From Torreya grandis (lineage: Eukaryota > Streptophyta > Pinopsida > Cupressales > Taxaceae), in assembly GCA_037957365.1 (NCBI GenBank), contig JARHVA010001427.1, forward strand, positions 3,034,001 through 3,098,000: a stretch of 64,000 nt of DNA, written 5' to 3'. Positions 12,360-24,284 of the stretch are shown one piece after another. Within the stretch, counting starts at the first letter, position 1. Every line of letters starts with the position of its first letter. A program made the translations under genes and the position numbers. The notes beneath the pieces are model-generated. The model searched no databases. It was given only the letters and a program-made list of their open reading frames with translations, and was not told where the DNA came from.

Positions 12360-12974
12360 GAATATATGTGTCCTTACAAACTTTTTATTAAATTCCTTGA
12401 AGATGACATGATTAATGATGAAATTATCTTTTATGCCAATGATCCACCTCTCTTCATCAAAATATCCATTAATACCACCTTTATTATAAAATTTATATTT
12501 GATGATGGTTTTGGTATTAATGTGACCTCTTTATGGCTTGTATAATAACTTAGTTATAACAAAGGTCATCTTAAACAAACCCATCTTACTTGTCATGGTT
12601 TTGAGAAGACTAATAAAAAGCCACTTGGTTGTCTATGGATTCCCTTAACTATTAGTCCTCAGACCATTCAAACCAAACTCATGGTTCTTGATCTTCCTTT
12701 ATCTTATAACATATTCCTTGGTCATCCTTAGACTCATCGAATGAAGGTCATTACTTCTTTCGAGATTCAATGCATTAAATTTATATATAATGGAAAATTT
12801 TATAAGAATGAAGCTAATCCCAACCCATGGAGTATCAAATTACCTAATCCTAAATCACAATATTGTGTTCTTACAATCCCTAAAATTAATAATTCTCTTT
12901 TACTTGAGTTCATCAATATGAAGTTTGATTTACAAGTCAATCTCATAGATTTTGATGATGATCATCCCAATTAA
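12360..12974 (+). pseudogene. Element A retropepsin (aspartic protease) domain
   Basis: The + frame shows a retroviral-type aspartic protease: the DDGFGIN segment at about 12501-12521 in the active-site position, HGFEKTNKKPLG, the WIPLTISPQTIQTK strand, and SYNIFLGHP followed by a stop at the usual Trp and then THR (about 12702-12740). The LGHP(W)TH signature matches the LGRPWIH typical of Tat/Athila protease. The protease would cleave Gag-Pol. An apparent intact frame at 12741-12974 is only its C-terminal part. Stops near 12541 and 12729 inactivate it. Confidence 0.8.
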
Positions 12975-13347
12975 TTACAACATACTTACAACACCACCAA
13001 ATTACCTCTATATATTTTAGAGTGGATTCCTCCTATTTTGCCAAGGGACTATACCATTCCTCTCATAGATGAGATTACCAATTCCCCCCTCCATGTAATG
13101 CTCAAGAGCCATCTTTACCTAAAGATGCTTTTACTTGCAAGATTTATGAGTGGTTAAATTTTTTCAAGATCCTCTCATCATGTCTCCTCAAACATTTAGT
13201 AATCTTTGGATTTTACCTTCTGAATAACCTCCTAAATCTCAAGCATGCAAAATTTCTTCCACATATAATGGCCCAAGCTCAATCTAAAGACATGGTGTCT
13301 TGCATTATCAAAAGAACTTAGCTCAAGTTCATTATTCTAATTAGGAT

Positions 13348-13857
13348 GTGCATACCATTTTTGTAAATAATAACTTAGAACATAAGGATTATGTGCTTCT
13401 TATTAACTCTCCTCTTATTAATTCTCTTTGGGTGGTAGAGCAAATCACACCTTACAAACCTCTAAAAGTAATTTTATCTTATTTACCTCCTTTGGATCCT
13501 CCCATTGAATCTAATATTTCCCCCATCAACACTCCATCTACCTCTTATACTCCATCTACTTCTTTTACTGCATCTACTTCTACTCCAAAAAGCACACTTT
13601 ATTCCAAGGCAACCGAGGTCCATCAAATACATTCTAAATATGATCACCATGGAAACCAACTTTTATATCTAGAAGTATATGTTGAGTATTGTGGTCCTCT
13701 TCCTACTTTTCCTAGTGATGAAGCTATTCTTGAGTTACTTTATGATCAAGAACCTCAACTATCTAAAAAACATCATAAACTTGGAAATTTAAAAACTAAA
13801 ACTTCTCACTTCAACAACTTTATTGCTAGCATTGATCACAAAACTAATCCAATTTAA
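13348..13857 (+). pseudogene. Element A protease-RT linker, long open segment
   Basis: A 169-codon open stretch without a recognised domain. It includes a Ser/Thr/Pro-rich run with short TPSTS-type repeats (about residues 60-80) and an acidic segment near SDEAILELLYDQEPQ. It lies between protease and RT on the same strand and frame order, where Tat/Ogre elements usually have a long variable linker. It is most simply part of the Gag-Pol polyprotein rather than a separate gene, even though it is one of the longest unbroken frames in element A. Confidence 0.6.
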
Positions 13858-14039
13858 TCTTTACCTAATACACTATACCACTTTCAAGATGGTAATGCCA
13901 TGCTCATCAAAGAAATAACTTGAATCAAATATGGTACTCCCTCATGCCCTTGACTGATCATAGTTTCCAAAGAACTTTCACCCTCTAAACATGATAATTT
14001 CAGCTTATTTTTTGATAATTATCAAGAGGCACTCACTTG

Positions 14040-14870
14040 GTCTTATCGAGGCATGCCTAGAATTGACCCTAGCATAGTATTCAATAACATTAATATTTAT
14101 CCTGATGCCAAAATTATGCATCAGAAGCAACATAAATTTCCTCCCAAAGCTACCAACTTATGCCATAAAGAAATCATCAAATTACTCGATGCTAAATTTA
14201 TTAAACATGTGGTTTATATAGAATAGGTTTCCAATATTATTCCTATTCAGAAAAAAGGTTGCTATGGTCATTCATATTTGCATTGATTTCTATAATCTTA
14301 ATCTTGATTGTCTTAAAGATATATTTTGTTTGCCTTAAATAAATGCCATTAGCAATTCCAAAGTTAGATATAAAATGTTATCTCTTGTGGATGACTTTTT
14401 AGGATACAATCAGATTCATATAAGTCTCAAGGACCAACATAATACTAATTTCACCATGGAATGGGGCACCTATTATTATGTTAAAATTCCCTTTAGTCTC
14501 AAAAATATTGGGGCCACTTACCAATGTTCAATGAATCATATCTTTCATGACCTCATCCAATTTTTTTTGAAACATGTGGATGATCTTTTCACTAAATCCA
14601 AACACCATATAAATCATCTTTCTAATCTTGCAATCATCTTTGACCATCTCATCAAATATAAAGTCTAACTTAATCTTTTCAAATGTATCTTTAGAGTTAC
14701 ATCTAGTGAATTGTTATAACTCTTATTCTCTCTCTCTCCATGGCATTGATATTTATCCATCCAAGATTAATGCTATTATCAACATGCCTATTCCTCATTC
14801 TATCCCTGATATTTGTATCTATTTAGGAAAACTTGGGGAAATTAGATGATTCATTCCTAAGATGGATTAT
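14040..14870 (+). pseudogene. Element A reverse transcriptase
   Basis: The RT begins with MPRIDPSIVFNNINIYPDAK (about 14053-14112), then KATNLCHKEIIKLLDAKFI, VIHICIDFYNLNLDCLKD, MLSLVDDFLGYNQIHISLKD, WGTYYYVKIPFSLKNIGATY and KHVDDLFTKS (about 14570-14600). The catalytic box reads HVDD where YVDD/YLDD is usual; both Asp remain but Tyr is His. Downstream SLHGIDIYPSKINAI matches the RGIEVDPAKVKAI thumb segment. The motif set is close to Tat-lineage RT. Three or more stops and frame slips (for example near 14225, 14336 and 14668) break it. Confidence 0.9.
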
Positions 14871-14934
14871 TAAATTCACTCTAATAATTCCATTCTCAAG
14901 AAAATTATTGCCTTATAATAGATGGATCCATGTA

Positions 14935-15500
14935 AAAAATAATTTGATAACATGAAAGAGTAATTAGTTCATCTATATAAACTTCACCCTCCTAATGATA
15001 AAGCATTAATTCTCTATACTTCTTCGACACGTATTTCAGTTAGGGAAATGCTTACCCAATAGGATGATATGGGCAAGGAGTATGCCATATACTATATTAT
15101 TTGAGGCCTCATCGATTATGAGACATGTTATACCAAAGTTTAGCATGATTACTTTGCTATCTATTTCATAGCTAAAAATCTTCATCACTACATGCTTTAC
15201 CAAACCACTTATGTCATTATTCATTATAACCCCCTTCATCATTTATTATTTAAATCATATCTTCTAGGAGATATAAATGGTAGGTGGATGGTCTTACTTA
15301 TGGAATTTGATCTTTGTATTGTCATGCAAAAAGTTGTTAAAGTGCAAGTCATAGCTGAGCAAATTGTTGTAGCTCTTATTCTCACCACTAATTCCCTTCA
15401 AGATAACCTTCTAGATGATAATATCCTTTACATTGAAGCTCTTAATCAATCCATTTCTATTAAATATTATTTTCATAGCTTTACTACTGATCTTGAAGGT
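14935..15500 (+). pseudogene. Element A gypsy-type RNase H
   Basis: After the RT thumb, the + strand encodes LILYTSSTRISVREMLTQ, DDMGKEYAIYYI, GLIDYETCYTKV, YFAIYFIAKNLHHYMLYQTTYVI, LLGDINGRWMVLLMEFDLCI and a VKVQVIAEQ segment. These follow the order of the gypsy RNase H domain, ending at the position of the conserved KGQAIADQLA tract. Several stops are present. The domain removes RNA from the RNA-DNA hybrid during reverse transcription. A minus-strand frame at 15036-15242 is only its shadow. Confidence 0.8.
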
Positions 15501-15534
15501 AATTAGTTTGATGAATCTTTTGCTTCCTCTAATA

Positions 15535-15905
15535 CTACTAAATCAAAGTTAATTATTGAAGAGCTTGAAATTAATGTTGACTTGCATGAGGATACTTATA
15601 CCCTTCACTTTGATGGTGTTAAATTATTTCAAGGAGATGGGGTAGGTTTCATTCTCACTAGTCCTCTTAGAAAGATAATTCCCTTATCTTTCTATTTTAT
15701 ATTTTATGCCACCAACAATATGGTTGAGTACAAGGCTCTTATCTTAGGTATGATAGCTACTCTTGATTTAGACATAAAATATATTCATGCTTTGGGTGAT
15801 TCTCAACTCATTTGTCATCAAGTTAGTGGTTCCTATCAATGTAAAATTGAAAACCTTATCACCCATCTCAAATTTCAACCACTCTTCCTAATAATTTTGC
15901 CTCTT
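15535..15905 (+). pseudogene. Element A second (archaeal-type) RNase H
   Basis: A 109-codon open frame (15582-15911) contains LHFDGVKLFQGDGVGFIL, PLSFYFIFYATNNMVEYKAL, LGMIATLDLDIKY and ALGDSQLICHQVSG. The catalytic Asp (FDG), Glu (VEY) and Asp (GDS) positions are kept. This is the extra RNase H characteristic of the Tat lineage of plant Ty3/gypsy elements, lying between the gypsy RNase H and integrase. The C-terminal part after about 15870 is hard to follow. Its presence is the main lineage marker for element A. Confidence 0.9.
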
Positions 15906-16149
15906 TTATAATTGAGCCTATTCCTAGAGATCAAAATTCTATTACTGATTCTCTTGCTTCTTCAACTTCTCTTTTTCATCCACATCAATTTTTTATTAAT
16001 CCTTTTTTATCATACAAACAATAAAATCTCCATCATCTACCCACCCTTTTGATTCACTTATCTTCCACATCAAGGCTATCACCATCTGACAATGCCCATG
16101 GTATCAAGATATCATCCAATTCTTAGAATATCAAACTTATCCTCTTGAA

Positions 16150-17345
16150 TTAAATTCATATGAATAGACATGTCTTTGCAAACAAGCTTTCAAGTATGTA
16201 TTTAAACATAACATCCTTTATTATTGTAACACATAAGGCACCTTACTCCATTATGTCATGTAAGATGAGGTCCCTCCTTTACTTGAATAAGCACATGGGG
16301 GCATTTCTGGTGGTCACTATAGTGGACATGCTACAACCTATAAATGCCTATGTATAGGTTACTATTGGCCTACTCTAGAAAAGGATGTTATTGAATATGA
16401 TAAAAATTGTAGTCTTTGTTAGTTTAATGATGATCTCATTCATTCAACACTAGTTTAACTTCAAATTATTGAATCTTTGTGGCCATTTTCTACATGGGGA
16501 TTCGATCTCATTGGTAAACTTCCTCATTCCCAAGATGGGCACATCTTTATTATCACCACTATCAAGTACTTTACTAAGTGGGTTAAATCCATGCCCCTTT
16601 TTAATGTTACTGGTCCTACCATATCTAAGTTCATTCTTAACTAGATTATTTTCTACTTTGGAATTCCTCACACCATAATTTTTTACAATGGTGGTAATTT
16701 CAAAAATAAACATGTTAAATAACTTTGTACCAAATTTGAAATCAATCACAAGTTTTCCATGCCTTATCATCTACAATGAAATGGTCAAGCTAAGACCACT
16801 AAAAAAATTCTCAATAGAATTATTCAAAACAAAATTCATTAAACTTACATAGATTGACATCTTCATCTTTATCCCACACTTTAGGCCTATCAGACTAGCA
16901 TTTGTACTACCATTGGGGCAACTCCATTTTCTCTAGTTTATTGTTCTGAATCAATTCTTGCTCTTAAATTTGAGATTCCTTCTATTTTCATATCTATTCA
17001 TGGCTTAATTCTCAATGAATAATTTTATAAGGCTCACCTTAATGCCCTTGATCTACTTGATGAACATTGTCTCTTTGCCTTACATCATAACTACCAATAT
17101 TAGGCTCACATTTCTAGACAACATAACAAACATGTTAAAGTTTGCACATTTAATTTTGGTGATCGCATCCTTAAATTAGACTAAACCCATGAAAAATAAG
17201 GTAAATATGCCAAAAAATGGTGGGTACCATACTTATTTAAAGACATCTTTGGTCCAAATACCTATCATCTTCAAACTAATGAAGGCCATGTTTTCCAAGA
17301 ACCCACTAATGCTTAATTCCTAAAAAAAGTACTTTACCTAATCAT
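16150..17345 (+). pseudogene. Element A integrase
   Basis: The zinc-binding domain shows AHGGISGGHYSGHAT (about 16289-16333), YYWPTLEKDV and a CSLC pair near 16410. The core follows with WPFSTWGFDLIG, FIITTIKYFTKWV, IFYFGIPHTIIFYNGG and YHLQ*NGQAK. The first catalytic Asp is kept, the second is Tyr (FYNGG for DNG), and the Glu is Lys (QAK). The C-terminus keeps THEK, GKYAKKW, VPYLFKDIFGPNTYHLQTN and ends near LKKVLYL (about 17343). It would insert element DNA into the chromosome; two catalytic changes and several stops make this copy dead. Confidence 0.9.
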
Positions 17346-17539
17346 TTAATTTTTATCATACTTTATATCTATATCTATCTAAATATTTTTACAATTTACT
17401 TAAGCATGGGTCTCTCCCTCTACATTAGTTCCTTCTTTTTCACAAACCTTTAGTCCTCCCTTTTGGTCTTTTGGTTTCTTGATGAACCATAGTCTCCATT
17501 ATCTTATTTTTCATTCTCCTTCTGCTTACCAATTTTTAT

Positions 17540-17830
17540 TTGGTTCCCTTTGGGTTTTTATTTTGTGAGTTTATTTGTAAGATGATAGTTAGGACCTGAC
17601 ACCCCTCACAAAACCACCATCTTTTACTTATTTTCCTTCTCTTTTTATTGCTTGTCAATACTATTTTGGCATCCTTTAGGTTTTTATTTTGTGAGGTGAT
17701 TTGTAAAAAAGGCTCCCTCACTTTGCTTTTCTATTGCTTATTATCACCTTCATGGGTCCCTATTTTATGATTTTATTTGTAAGACCATGGATAGGACCTA
17801 CCCCCCCTCACAAAATTACCATTCTTTTCT
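17540..17830 (+). repeat. Tandem repeat in the 3' untranslated region of element A
   Basis: Three imperfect units share GGTTTTTATTTTGTGAG...TTATTTGTAAGA, starting near 17552, 17678 and 17754 (intervals 126 and 76 bp; the middle unit lacks about 50 bp). Units 1 and 3 also share TAGGACCT.ACACCCCTCACAAAA. ATTTTGTGAG and CTCACAAAAT within the block are reverse complements and could pair. Variable tandem repeats between integrase and 3' LTR are known from Tat/Ogre elements. Confidence 0.7.
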
Positions 17831-19733
17831 TGTTCTTAATCCTTATTCTCAACTTCAACTTTTGCTTCTTCTGCTAGATAGAATCTACATAACAATCTAT
17901 GTTAGCATGTTTTTCTCCATTTCCATCATTCTTATGATAAGGAACTACACTTTTGATATCATTGTATCCCTTATTTTTTCCTTTGTCAATTTTTTTGAAA
18001 TTTTAAGTAATTTAAATTATTCCATATGTCATATCTCTTGATTTCACCCTTTCTTTCACCTCCACATTGGATAAAACAAGGTCAAAGTCAAGATATCAAT
18101 TTTATTTCACCTATATCTATGAGACTCTTAGACCCCATGTTATTTTATGTTCTCTCTCTTAAAAAACTAATCCCAAATTTTCAAATGAAATTCATCTTTA
18201 GTATCCATGTTTAGTTTTCCAAATCTATATGAAGGAAGAATAAGAAAAAGCCATCAAGAAAGTTAAAAACCAAATAATTTGAAATAAAAGGCAATGCTAT
18301 CTAAAAGGCAACATAAAAATCTCAAAATTCAAAATCACACTAAAATACATGATTACAAGCACATATCCTATGTCTAATCGAATCTCAAACTCAATAGTCA
18401 GATTCACATAAAGCTGAAGTCTTTTAGGGTGTGGTAGTCTAGTAGATTAGAATAGAGGAATTTAAAAAAAATTATGTTTCTACTTATTTTATCATGCAAG
18501 TGCCCAATATTCATATTAGATAGATGAATCTATAAGGGTTCCTAAAAAATAGGGAACACATCGTGGAGAGGTAGGTCCATTTTAATTTTCATGCATATAG
18601 CCTTCATGGGATGATTTATATTCTCCATTTTTTGACCTAAGACTTGTGTAGCTAAGATAAGTTTATTAGAGTCCCTAAGATCAAAATTTATCTTATTTTG
18701 AAAAACCAAAATTGAGTATCTTGAATTTGATTAAGAGTTTCTCTATCTTGGTTTTTCCTTCATTCTCCCCTCCACCAATTTCATTTTCCCAATTTGATAG
18801 ACAAATTGTGATTCCAAATCTATTTTCCCTCTTCTTTAAATTTTTTCCTCATTTCTTAAAAATATGCTAGCACTAATTTATTTTAGTTTTATCTATCTTT
18901 AGATGTAAAATAACATGTTTGAGAAACTTTGGATTATATTCTTCAATTCATTTTACATTTACTAGACTTACTTTACTTTCCTTTTTCCATTTATCATGAT
19001 TTTTTTGTCTTACTATTATGGACACCTGAGTTTGTACCCTTTTTACATTATTAATGAGATGTGGTTTGTTAATTCTCACTCAACAATGTTGTTTTCCCTT
19101 TTATGCATCCCTTTTTTCCATTTTTGAGTGAGATGTGGATTTTTACTGCTTACTCATCAACGTTGTTTTAACATTTTTTACCATTGATTTATCTTTATTA
19201 TCATTCATTTTTAAACATGTATCCTTGGTTTAAATTAGTGAGTTTGCCTTTTCTTACTTAAGGCTTACTTGTTTGAGTTTTGTAGTCTTAATTAGCCTTG
19301 GATTTTTGGTTACTTGATTTACTCTTGTTTGACTTGGTCATTTGGTCTAGAATATTATTTGTCACCCAAATTTCCAAATTCCCAAGTATGTCCCATCTAC
19401 ATAGCACTAACTATCTTGGATTTTCTTGCATTTATTTGTTTTTTCTCCTTAGTTTTATATTTCAAGCTTTGTCAAAAGTAGTCTCTATGCCCTACACAAT
19501 CAAAAATAAAAACATAGCTAAAAACCATCCTATAATAAAATATAAGTCAAGGTATGCATCAATTTTACTTTTTAGATTAATTTCCCTTTTCAATCATTTA
19601 ATTTTAGTTATTTTATGTTTTTTAAAATAAAACTTTTTTTAGCATCAACATTGTGTGTGTACTGATTTTATTTCTCAAAGTACCATCCCTTATTACACCT
19701 TAGTGACATGTGATGATGTTCAATTGGGCCATA
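17831..19733. other. Remainder of element A 3' untranslated region
   Basis: About 1.9 kb of AT- and pyrimidine-rich DNA between the tandem repeat and the 3' LTR. It has a few short open frames (for example 19298-19630) without domain motifs. A weak local duplication (GAGATGTGG.TT...ACTCA(T)CAA.GTTGTTTT) occurs near 19058-19095 and 19130-19170. I see no extra gene here, unlike element B. Confidence 0.5.
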
Positions 19734-20955
19734 TGTATAGACATAATATTTTTAGCTTTTATCAAATTCTGAAACTTTACATCTTGCAAGAACCCATCTT
19801 AACAAAATATCTCTAAGTGCATGCCTTAAGGGGTGAACCAAGGAAGGGGTGGGTAGACCTGTGGTGCTTTACAAGATTATTTTCCCTTATTTCCACATTA
19901 TTTCTAATCTAACTAGTTCCTAAAACCTTTCTCTAATCTATTTTTCTTCACACATTCCTCTAGTCTTTTCATCTTTCTATCCTTCATCTCCTTGATTGGT
20001 CCCCTTTTGACTTTCCCAACAAACTAGGTCAACCTAGTAGACTTAGTATAGTTTGGGGTCATTTTAGCTCTTTAGGTTTGTTAGCCTTTTGGGCAACATA
20101 GCATATACTTAAGGCATTATCCCAAAAATGTCCTAGGTCAACTAGGTCAACCTAGCACAACTAACATGTCTGAATGATTTTTGGGTAAAATACTCCTCTA
20201 TATACAAGGTCATTTTGGTCATTATTAGAATATACAATACAAATTTATTCTTCGATCGTGCTTCTTCACAATATGCTCTTCCACCATTCTACTTGAGGAA
20301 TCTTAGCTTAGGTTTCTTATTTGGGAGAATCTAGTCTTGTGGATATGTCTTGGATGTTTTGGCCTAACAAAGTGATCCTTACAAACCAAAATAACCTCTT
20401 GTGAATCCTCATTTTCCAAGGGAGATATTGAACGTGACAAGTTCATATTTAGGTAAGTATATTCTAACTTTGTTTTCCTCTCTTTTATAGTAGACAAAAG
20501 TAGCATAAGTGTTGGCTCAAATAATATTACTCTTCATATTATATGTATTAGGGTGTCACTCATACTTACTTTATTTGAATTTTCCTATACATATTTGATT
20601 AATTTGTATCTAACCCTCACATTGTTCCATAAGCTTTGGTGTGCACTAGATTAGCTTACTTTATTATTATTAGAATAGTTTACTTTCTCTTGTTTATTAG
20701 CATAAGTGAAATATCAAATCATAGGACTCTTTTAAGGTTATTGTGTGATTGGGTTAGATTGTAGACTTTAGAACCCTTCCTAGCATGATACATTGTGATA
20801 AGTGATACAAGTGATCCCTTAATCATGTCTAGTAGATCCTCATATTGGTCATGCTCTCGCTTAACAAGTGTATACCTAATCAAAAGTGTAGGTGTGCTCT
20901 ATCTTATCCTATCTAGGATTAATTCATGTGCATCTTGCAATTCTGATTACATATA
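19734..20955 (+). repeat. 3' LTR of element A
   Basis: Starts TGTATAGACATAAT, paired with 7691. It keeps about 190 bp (roughly 19790-19975) missing from the 5' copy. A TATA-like CTATATACAAG lies at 20198-20208, opposite the box at 7959. It includes GGTCAACTAGGTCAACC and ACTAGGTCAACCTAGTAG, instances of the leader motif. Its end is placed at 20955 because the integrase of element E resumes at 20956-20961 and because GGTTA there mirrors GGTTG before the 5' LTR. By eye the two LTRs are about 80-85% identical in alignable parts, implying an old insertion. Confidence 0.85.
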
Positions 20956-20960
20956 GGTTA

Positions 20961-21740
20961 TATCTATACCCATCATTTATGTGACTATAAAATATTTTTT
21001 TAAATTCATCTTCAACCATATAATATGGAGCTATGATATCCCATCTACTATTATATCTAATAATGGTAGATTGTTTAAGAACAAGGATGCCACAACACTT
21101 TATGTCGAGTACAATATAACTCAAAAAAATTATCCCACATATTAACCATAAGGTAATGGCTAAGTAGAGGCATTTAATAAAACCATTTTTCAACATCCTT
21201 AAAAATAATGGCAATGATGTTGGCTATTATTGGCACCTGTAAATCTTTCACTCCCTCTGGGCATATCGTACTACTTACCACACTCCAATAAGATCCACAC
21301 CATATTCCATAGTCTATGGCATTGAGGCCATACTTCCTATTGAGGTAAATTTACCTTATTTATGTATCCGATTGAAACACATCCTAGATGTTAAGGATTA
21401 CAGAGTTTCTCATCTACAATAGGTAGATTTACTAGATGAAAAGTGCATGGTCATTGCAAACAACCTTTAAGCTTATCAAAAATGGTTACGTGGTCAATAT
21501 AAATGGTAGTTTAGACATAAAGAGTTCAATATTGGTGATATTCTCCTAAAATAAAACCAAAAGAACACCATAGTCATGAAAAATAAGAAAGGAAAGTTTA
21601 AGCTCAATTGGGTATGCCCCTATGTCATTGTTTCTAACTATGGATCTTGAGCATATAGGCTCACTACACTAGATTGAGATGAACTTGATGAACCTATAAA
21701 AATAATACACTTCAAGCATTATTTTTATTAAGAGACCCAA
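20961..21740 (+). pseudogene. Gypsy integrase, C-terminal part (element E, right half)
   Basis: The + strand continues the integrase broken at 7690: SIPIIYVTIKYFFKFIFNHI, then DIPSTIISNNGRLFKNKDA (the second catalytic Asp now Asn in SNNG), a GNG*VEAFNKT block with the Glu retained, and a C-terminal KGKFKLNWVCPYVIVSNYGS...AYRLTT segment near 21590-21665. Stops and frame shifts are frequent. Together with 7520-7690 this gives most of an integrase once element A is removed. The 3' untranslated region of E follows. Confidence 0.75.
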
Positions 21741-22029
21741 AATATTGTTTATGAGGACCATTTTCATCATGTCATAATGACATTTTCATTGTGCCATTCC
21801 ATATACCATTCTTTCCATACCTTCACTATCAACCAAATTTATTTTACCCTCCCTACCCACCTTTTTTTTATATTGTTTCCACTCCATTGGTTGTTTAGGA
21901 ACTTTAATTGAATGGATTTAGATGAAATTTTTAGTAGTTGATTTAGTATTATAGATAAAATAAATATCTAGGACACATATGAGAGTGGTTTGGTAGTTAT
22001 GATCCTTCATTTATTATTTTGTTTCATTA

Positions 22030-22170
22030 TGAATACTAATTATTATAGCCACCTTCAAGAAAATTAGTGTCCTACCCCATGTTACTAATTCTAACCACCT
22101 TTGGGAAAATTATTATCATTGAATTATGCCATTATTCCCTAACTATAACCACCTATGGTAAAATTAGGAG
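22030..22170 (+). repeat. Minisatellite ATTATAACCACCTTTGGG, first cluster
   Basis: Three degenerate copies of a module reading TAATTATAACCACCTTTGGG(A/C)AAAATTA start near 22038, 22084 and 22139 (46-55 bp spacing). The same module forms a larger cluster at 24285-24612, showing these two loci share an origin. Confidence 0.7.
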
Positions 22171-22866
22171 CAATACCTTTACCAAACATTTTCACATCAC
22201 TTTGCCATTCTTATGTTATAATGTGTCATTTACCTAATTCTTGAACTTGTTGCTACCTAGTTGGATTTCTCTAATATAAGGTATAAATATACTAGCTTGA
22301 GTTCTCATTATGGGACTATGTAGGCAGTGCTCTATTTATGTTAAGCTCAGCTCAGTCACCCTTTTTCCCATGCTCTTGCCATTTTATGAGAATTTTTAAG
22401 TTTGAAAACTCTCTCCATTTTTCAAGAAACCTAAGACATGCTCTTGCCTTTTTAAAAGTTAGACAATTTTGTATCTCATAATTCTTGATCAAATTTGAGA
22501 TGCTTAAAAAATTATAAAAACATTTGTAAAAGACCTCAAAAATCCAACAAAAAAATCATGAAAATTGGCTTAGAATATTCATGTGAGATATAATGCCATC
22601 AATTTTTTTAGGATGGGCCATCTTGTTTGTTCATTTTATTTCTACACCACTTTGGTATTTCTCCTCCCATTTCTAGGAGAATTACATCATCTTGAGGTTG
22701 GAACAAATTGCATATGCATCATTGGGATATATGAGGTATCTTGGGTTAGATTGGTCACCTTATTTTATAACCACTTATGTACCTTAAGCATTTTGGGACT
22801 CCTAAATATTTCATGAATAACCACTTATTATTTAGTTTCCCCATGCTTATTGGATTTAGCCATCTG

Positions 22867-23160
22867 CTCTCACCATTTTGAGAGTTCATTTTTGTGATCA
22901 TTATGTATTTAAATTTGATACACTAATGACCACTTGGATTAATATTATTCCCTCACCATTTTATGAGTTATTTACACTCTCATTATTTTGTGAGCTCATT
23001 CTCAGCGTTATACATTGTAAGAATTATGAACCCAGTTCATGTGTGAATGTTTTTTTGTGTTGAAACTTTCATGATTGTGGAACATCTTACCCTAATTTTT
23101 TACACTCTCACACAATTTTTTTAGAAATAATTTCCAATTATCTCACCATTTTACGAGTCA
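22867..23160 (+). repeat. Four CTCACCATTTTGTGAG dyad modules
   Basis: Copies near 22867, 22952, 22977 and 23142 share CTCA-CCATTTT-(R)TGAG. The first, CTCTCA-ccattt-TGAGAG at 22867-22884, is a perfect 6-bp stem with a 6-nt loop; the others keep 4-5 bp stems. A related CTCTTGCCATTTTATGAG occurs near 22374. They lie in the non-coding 3' region of element E. Confidence 0.6.
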
Positions 23161-24284
23161 CCATTGTGTGCATTATCCATTTAAAGTAGATGCATTACTA
23201 TACCTTTGGATTTTTTTTTAAGTTCTTTCCATTTTTAGGGACCTTTCATATATTCCTCTTAAATATAAATAATATTTATTTATCATCAATTTTATTCTAT
23301 CCCATATCCTGGGATAACTACATTTGACATGAAGTTCATGTGAGATCTTTCATCCATTAAACTATGTAGGTACAATCCACTTTCCTAGTGCATCTAGAGT
23401 CAACTCTGTTACCCCTTATTTTTATTCTATTTCACCCATTTTGTTTATTTGTATTATTATTTATTATATCCCAATGGAAATTTTTCTCATCTTATTTATG
23501 TCATTATTTCCATATAACCTAGGTGCAACCTCGTTCCATTATCCTTGTGTTTTTATATCTGTGTTGTTGTTGTCTAGATTAGGGGTCATACTGTCACCAA
23601 GAGTAACACATATATTACACAAGCATGAATAATTTTTTTCTACTTTCATTAACATTGTGATTAACCATCGTTTATTTTTATTTTATTTTGTCCTAGGTGC
23701 TTTATTCAATTTTTGTTTATTGGTGTTTTGTTGTGTCTTTTTTTAATCGTGTATTGTTTGTTTTTTATTTGTTTGATTGTTGTTTTTATTTCCTTGTTGT
23801 GCCTTGACTTATTTTATATGTGTTCATTAGGTGATTACTTGAACATTATACATAAGTCCATCCATATCCATACATCCACATTGTCATCATTGTTTGTATT
23901 ATTGGTGCAATGTTTTCACTTGTTTATTAGATCACATGTTAGTTCTTAAGCATATTATCACTAGGTTATCATGGTGTTTTATATCATGGTGCATACCATC
24001 ATGTGATAAAACAAAAATTAGTTTAGTGGATATTCTAAGAAATGGTTTTACAATACTTCTCCTTTTTCACCTAATTTTTTTTATCTATACAAATACTACC
24101 CAAATGCAAAGTAATTAAATCACAACTAAATTTTAATCCTTACTAGTTTGGATGTGAATCTCCATAATTTTAGGTTTCCTAAATTCATTTTTATCCTATT
24201 TACTAGCTTAATCTTACTCTGTGAGTGTGTATTTAGTAAATAATCCCCCTTTTCTAATTTTTAATATTATCCCAAACCACACTA

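Larger units (their letters stand above)
7691..20955 (+). mobile_element. Element A: Tat/Ogre-like Ty3/gypsy retrotransposon
   Basis: A 13.3-kb element with two diverged LTRs flanking gag, retropepsin, RT, gypsy RNase H, a second archaeal-type RNase H, and integrase, all on the + strand. The second RNase H before integrase, large size, long linkers, and tandem repeats in the 3' untranslated region are features known from the Tat/Ogre lineage. It sits inside the integrase of element E; flanking pentamers are GGTTG (7686-7690) and GGTTA (20956-20960), a 4/5 match to a target-site duplication. Numerous stops at expected Gln or Trp codons show long inactivity. Confidence 0.9.

Noticed and set aside
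13348..13857. Stand-alone host gene with 169 codons
   Set aside because: It sits between the protease and RT of element A in the same direction; a polyprotein linker explains it better.
16450..16770. 106-codon minus-strand frame
   Set aside because: It lies opposite the integrase core of element A, whose motifs are clear on the + strand.
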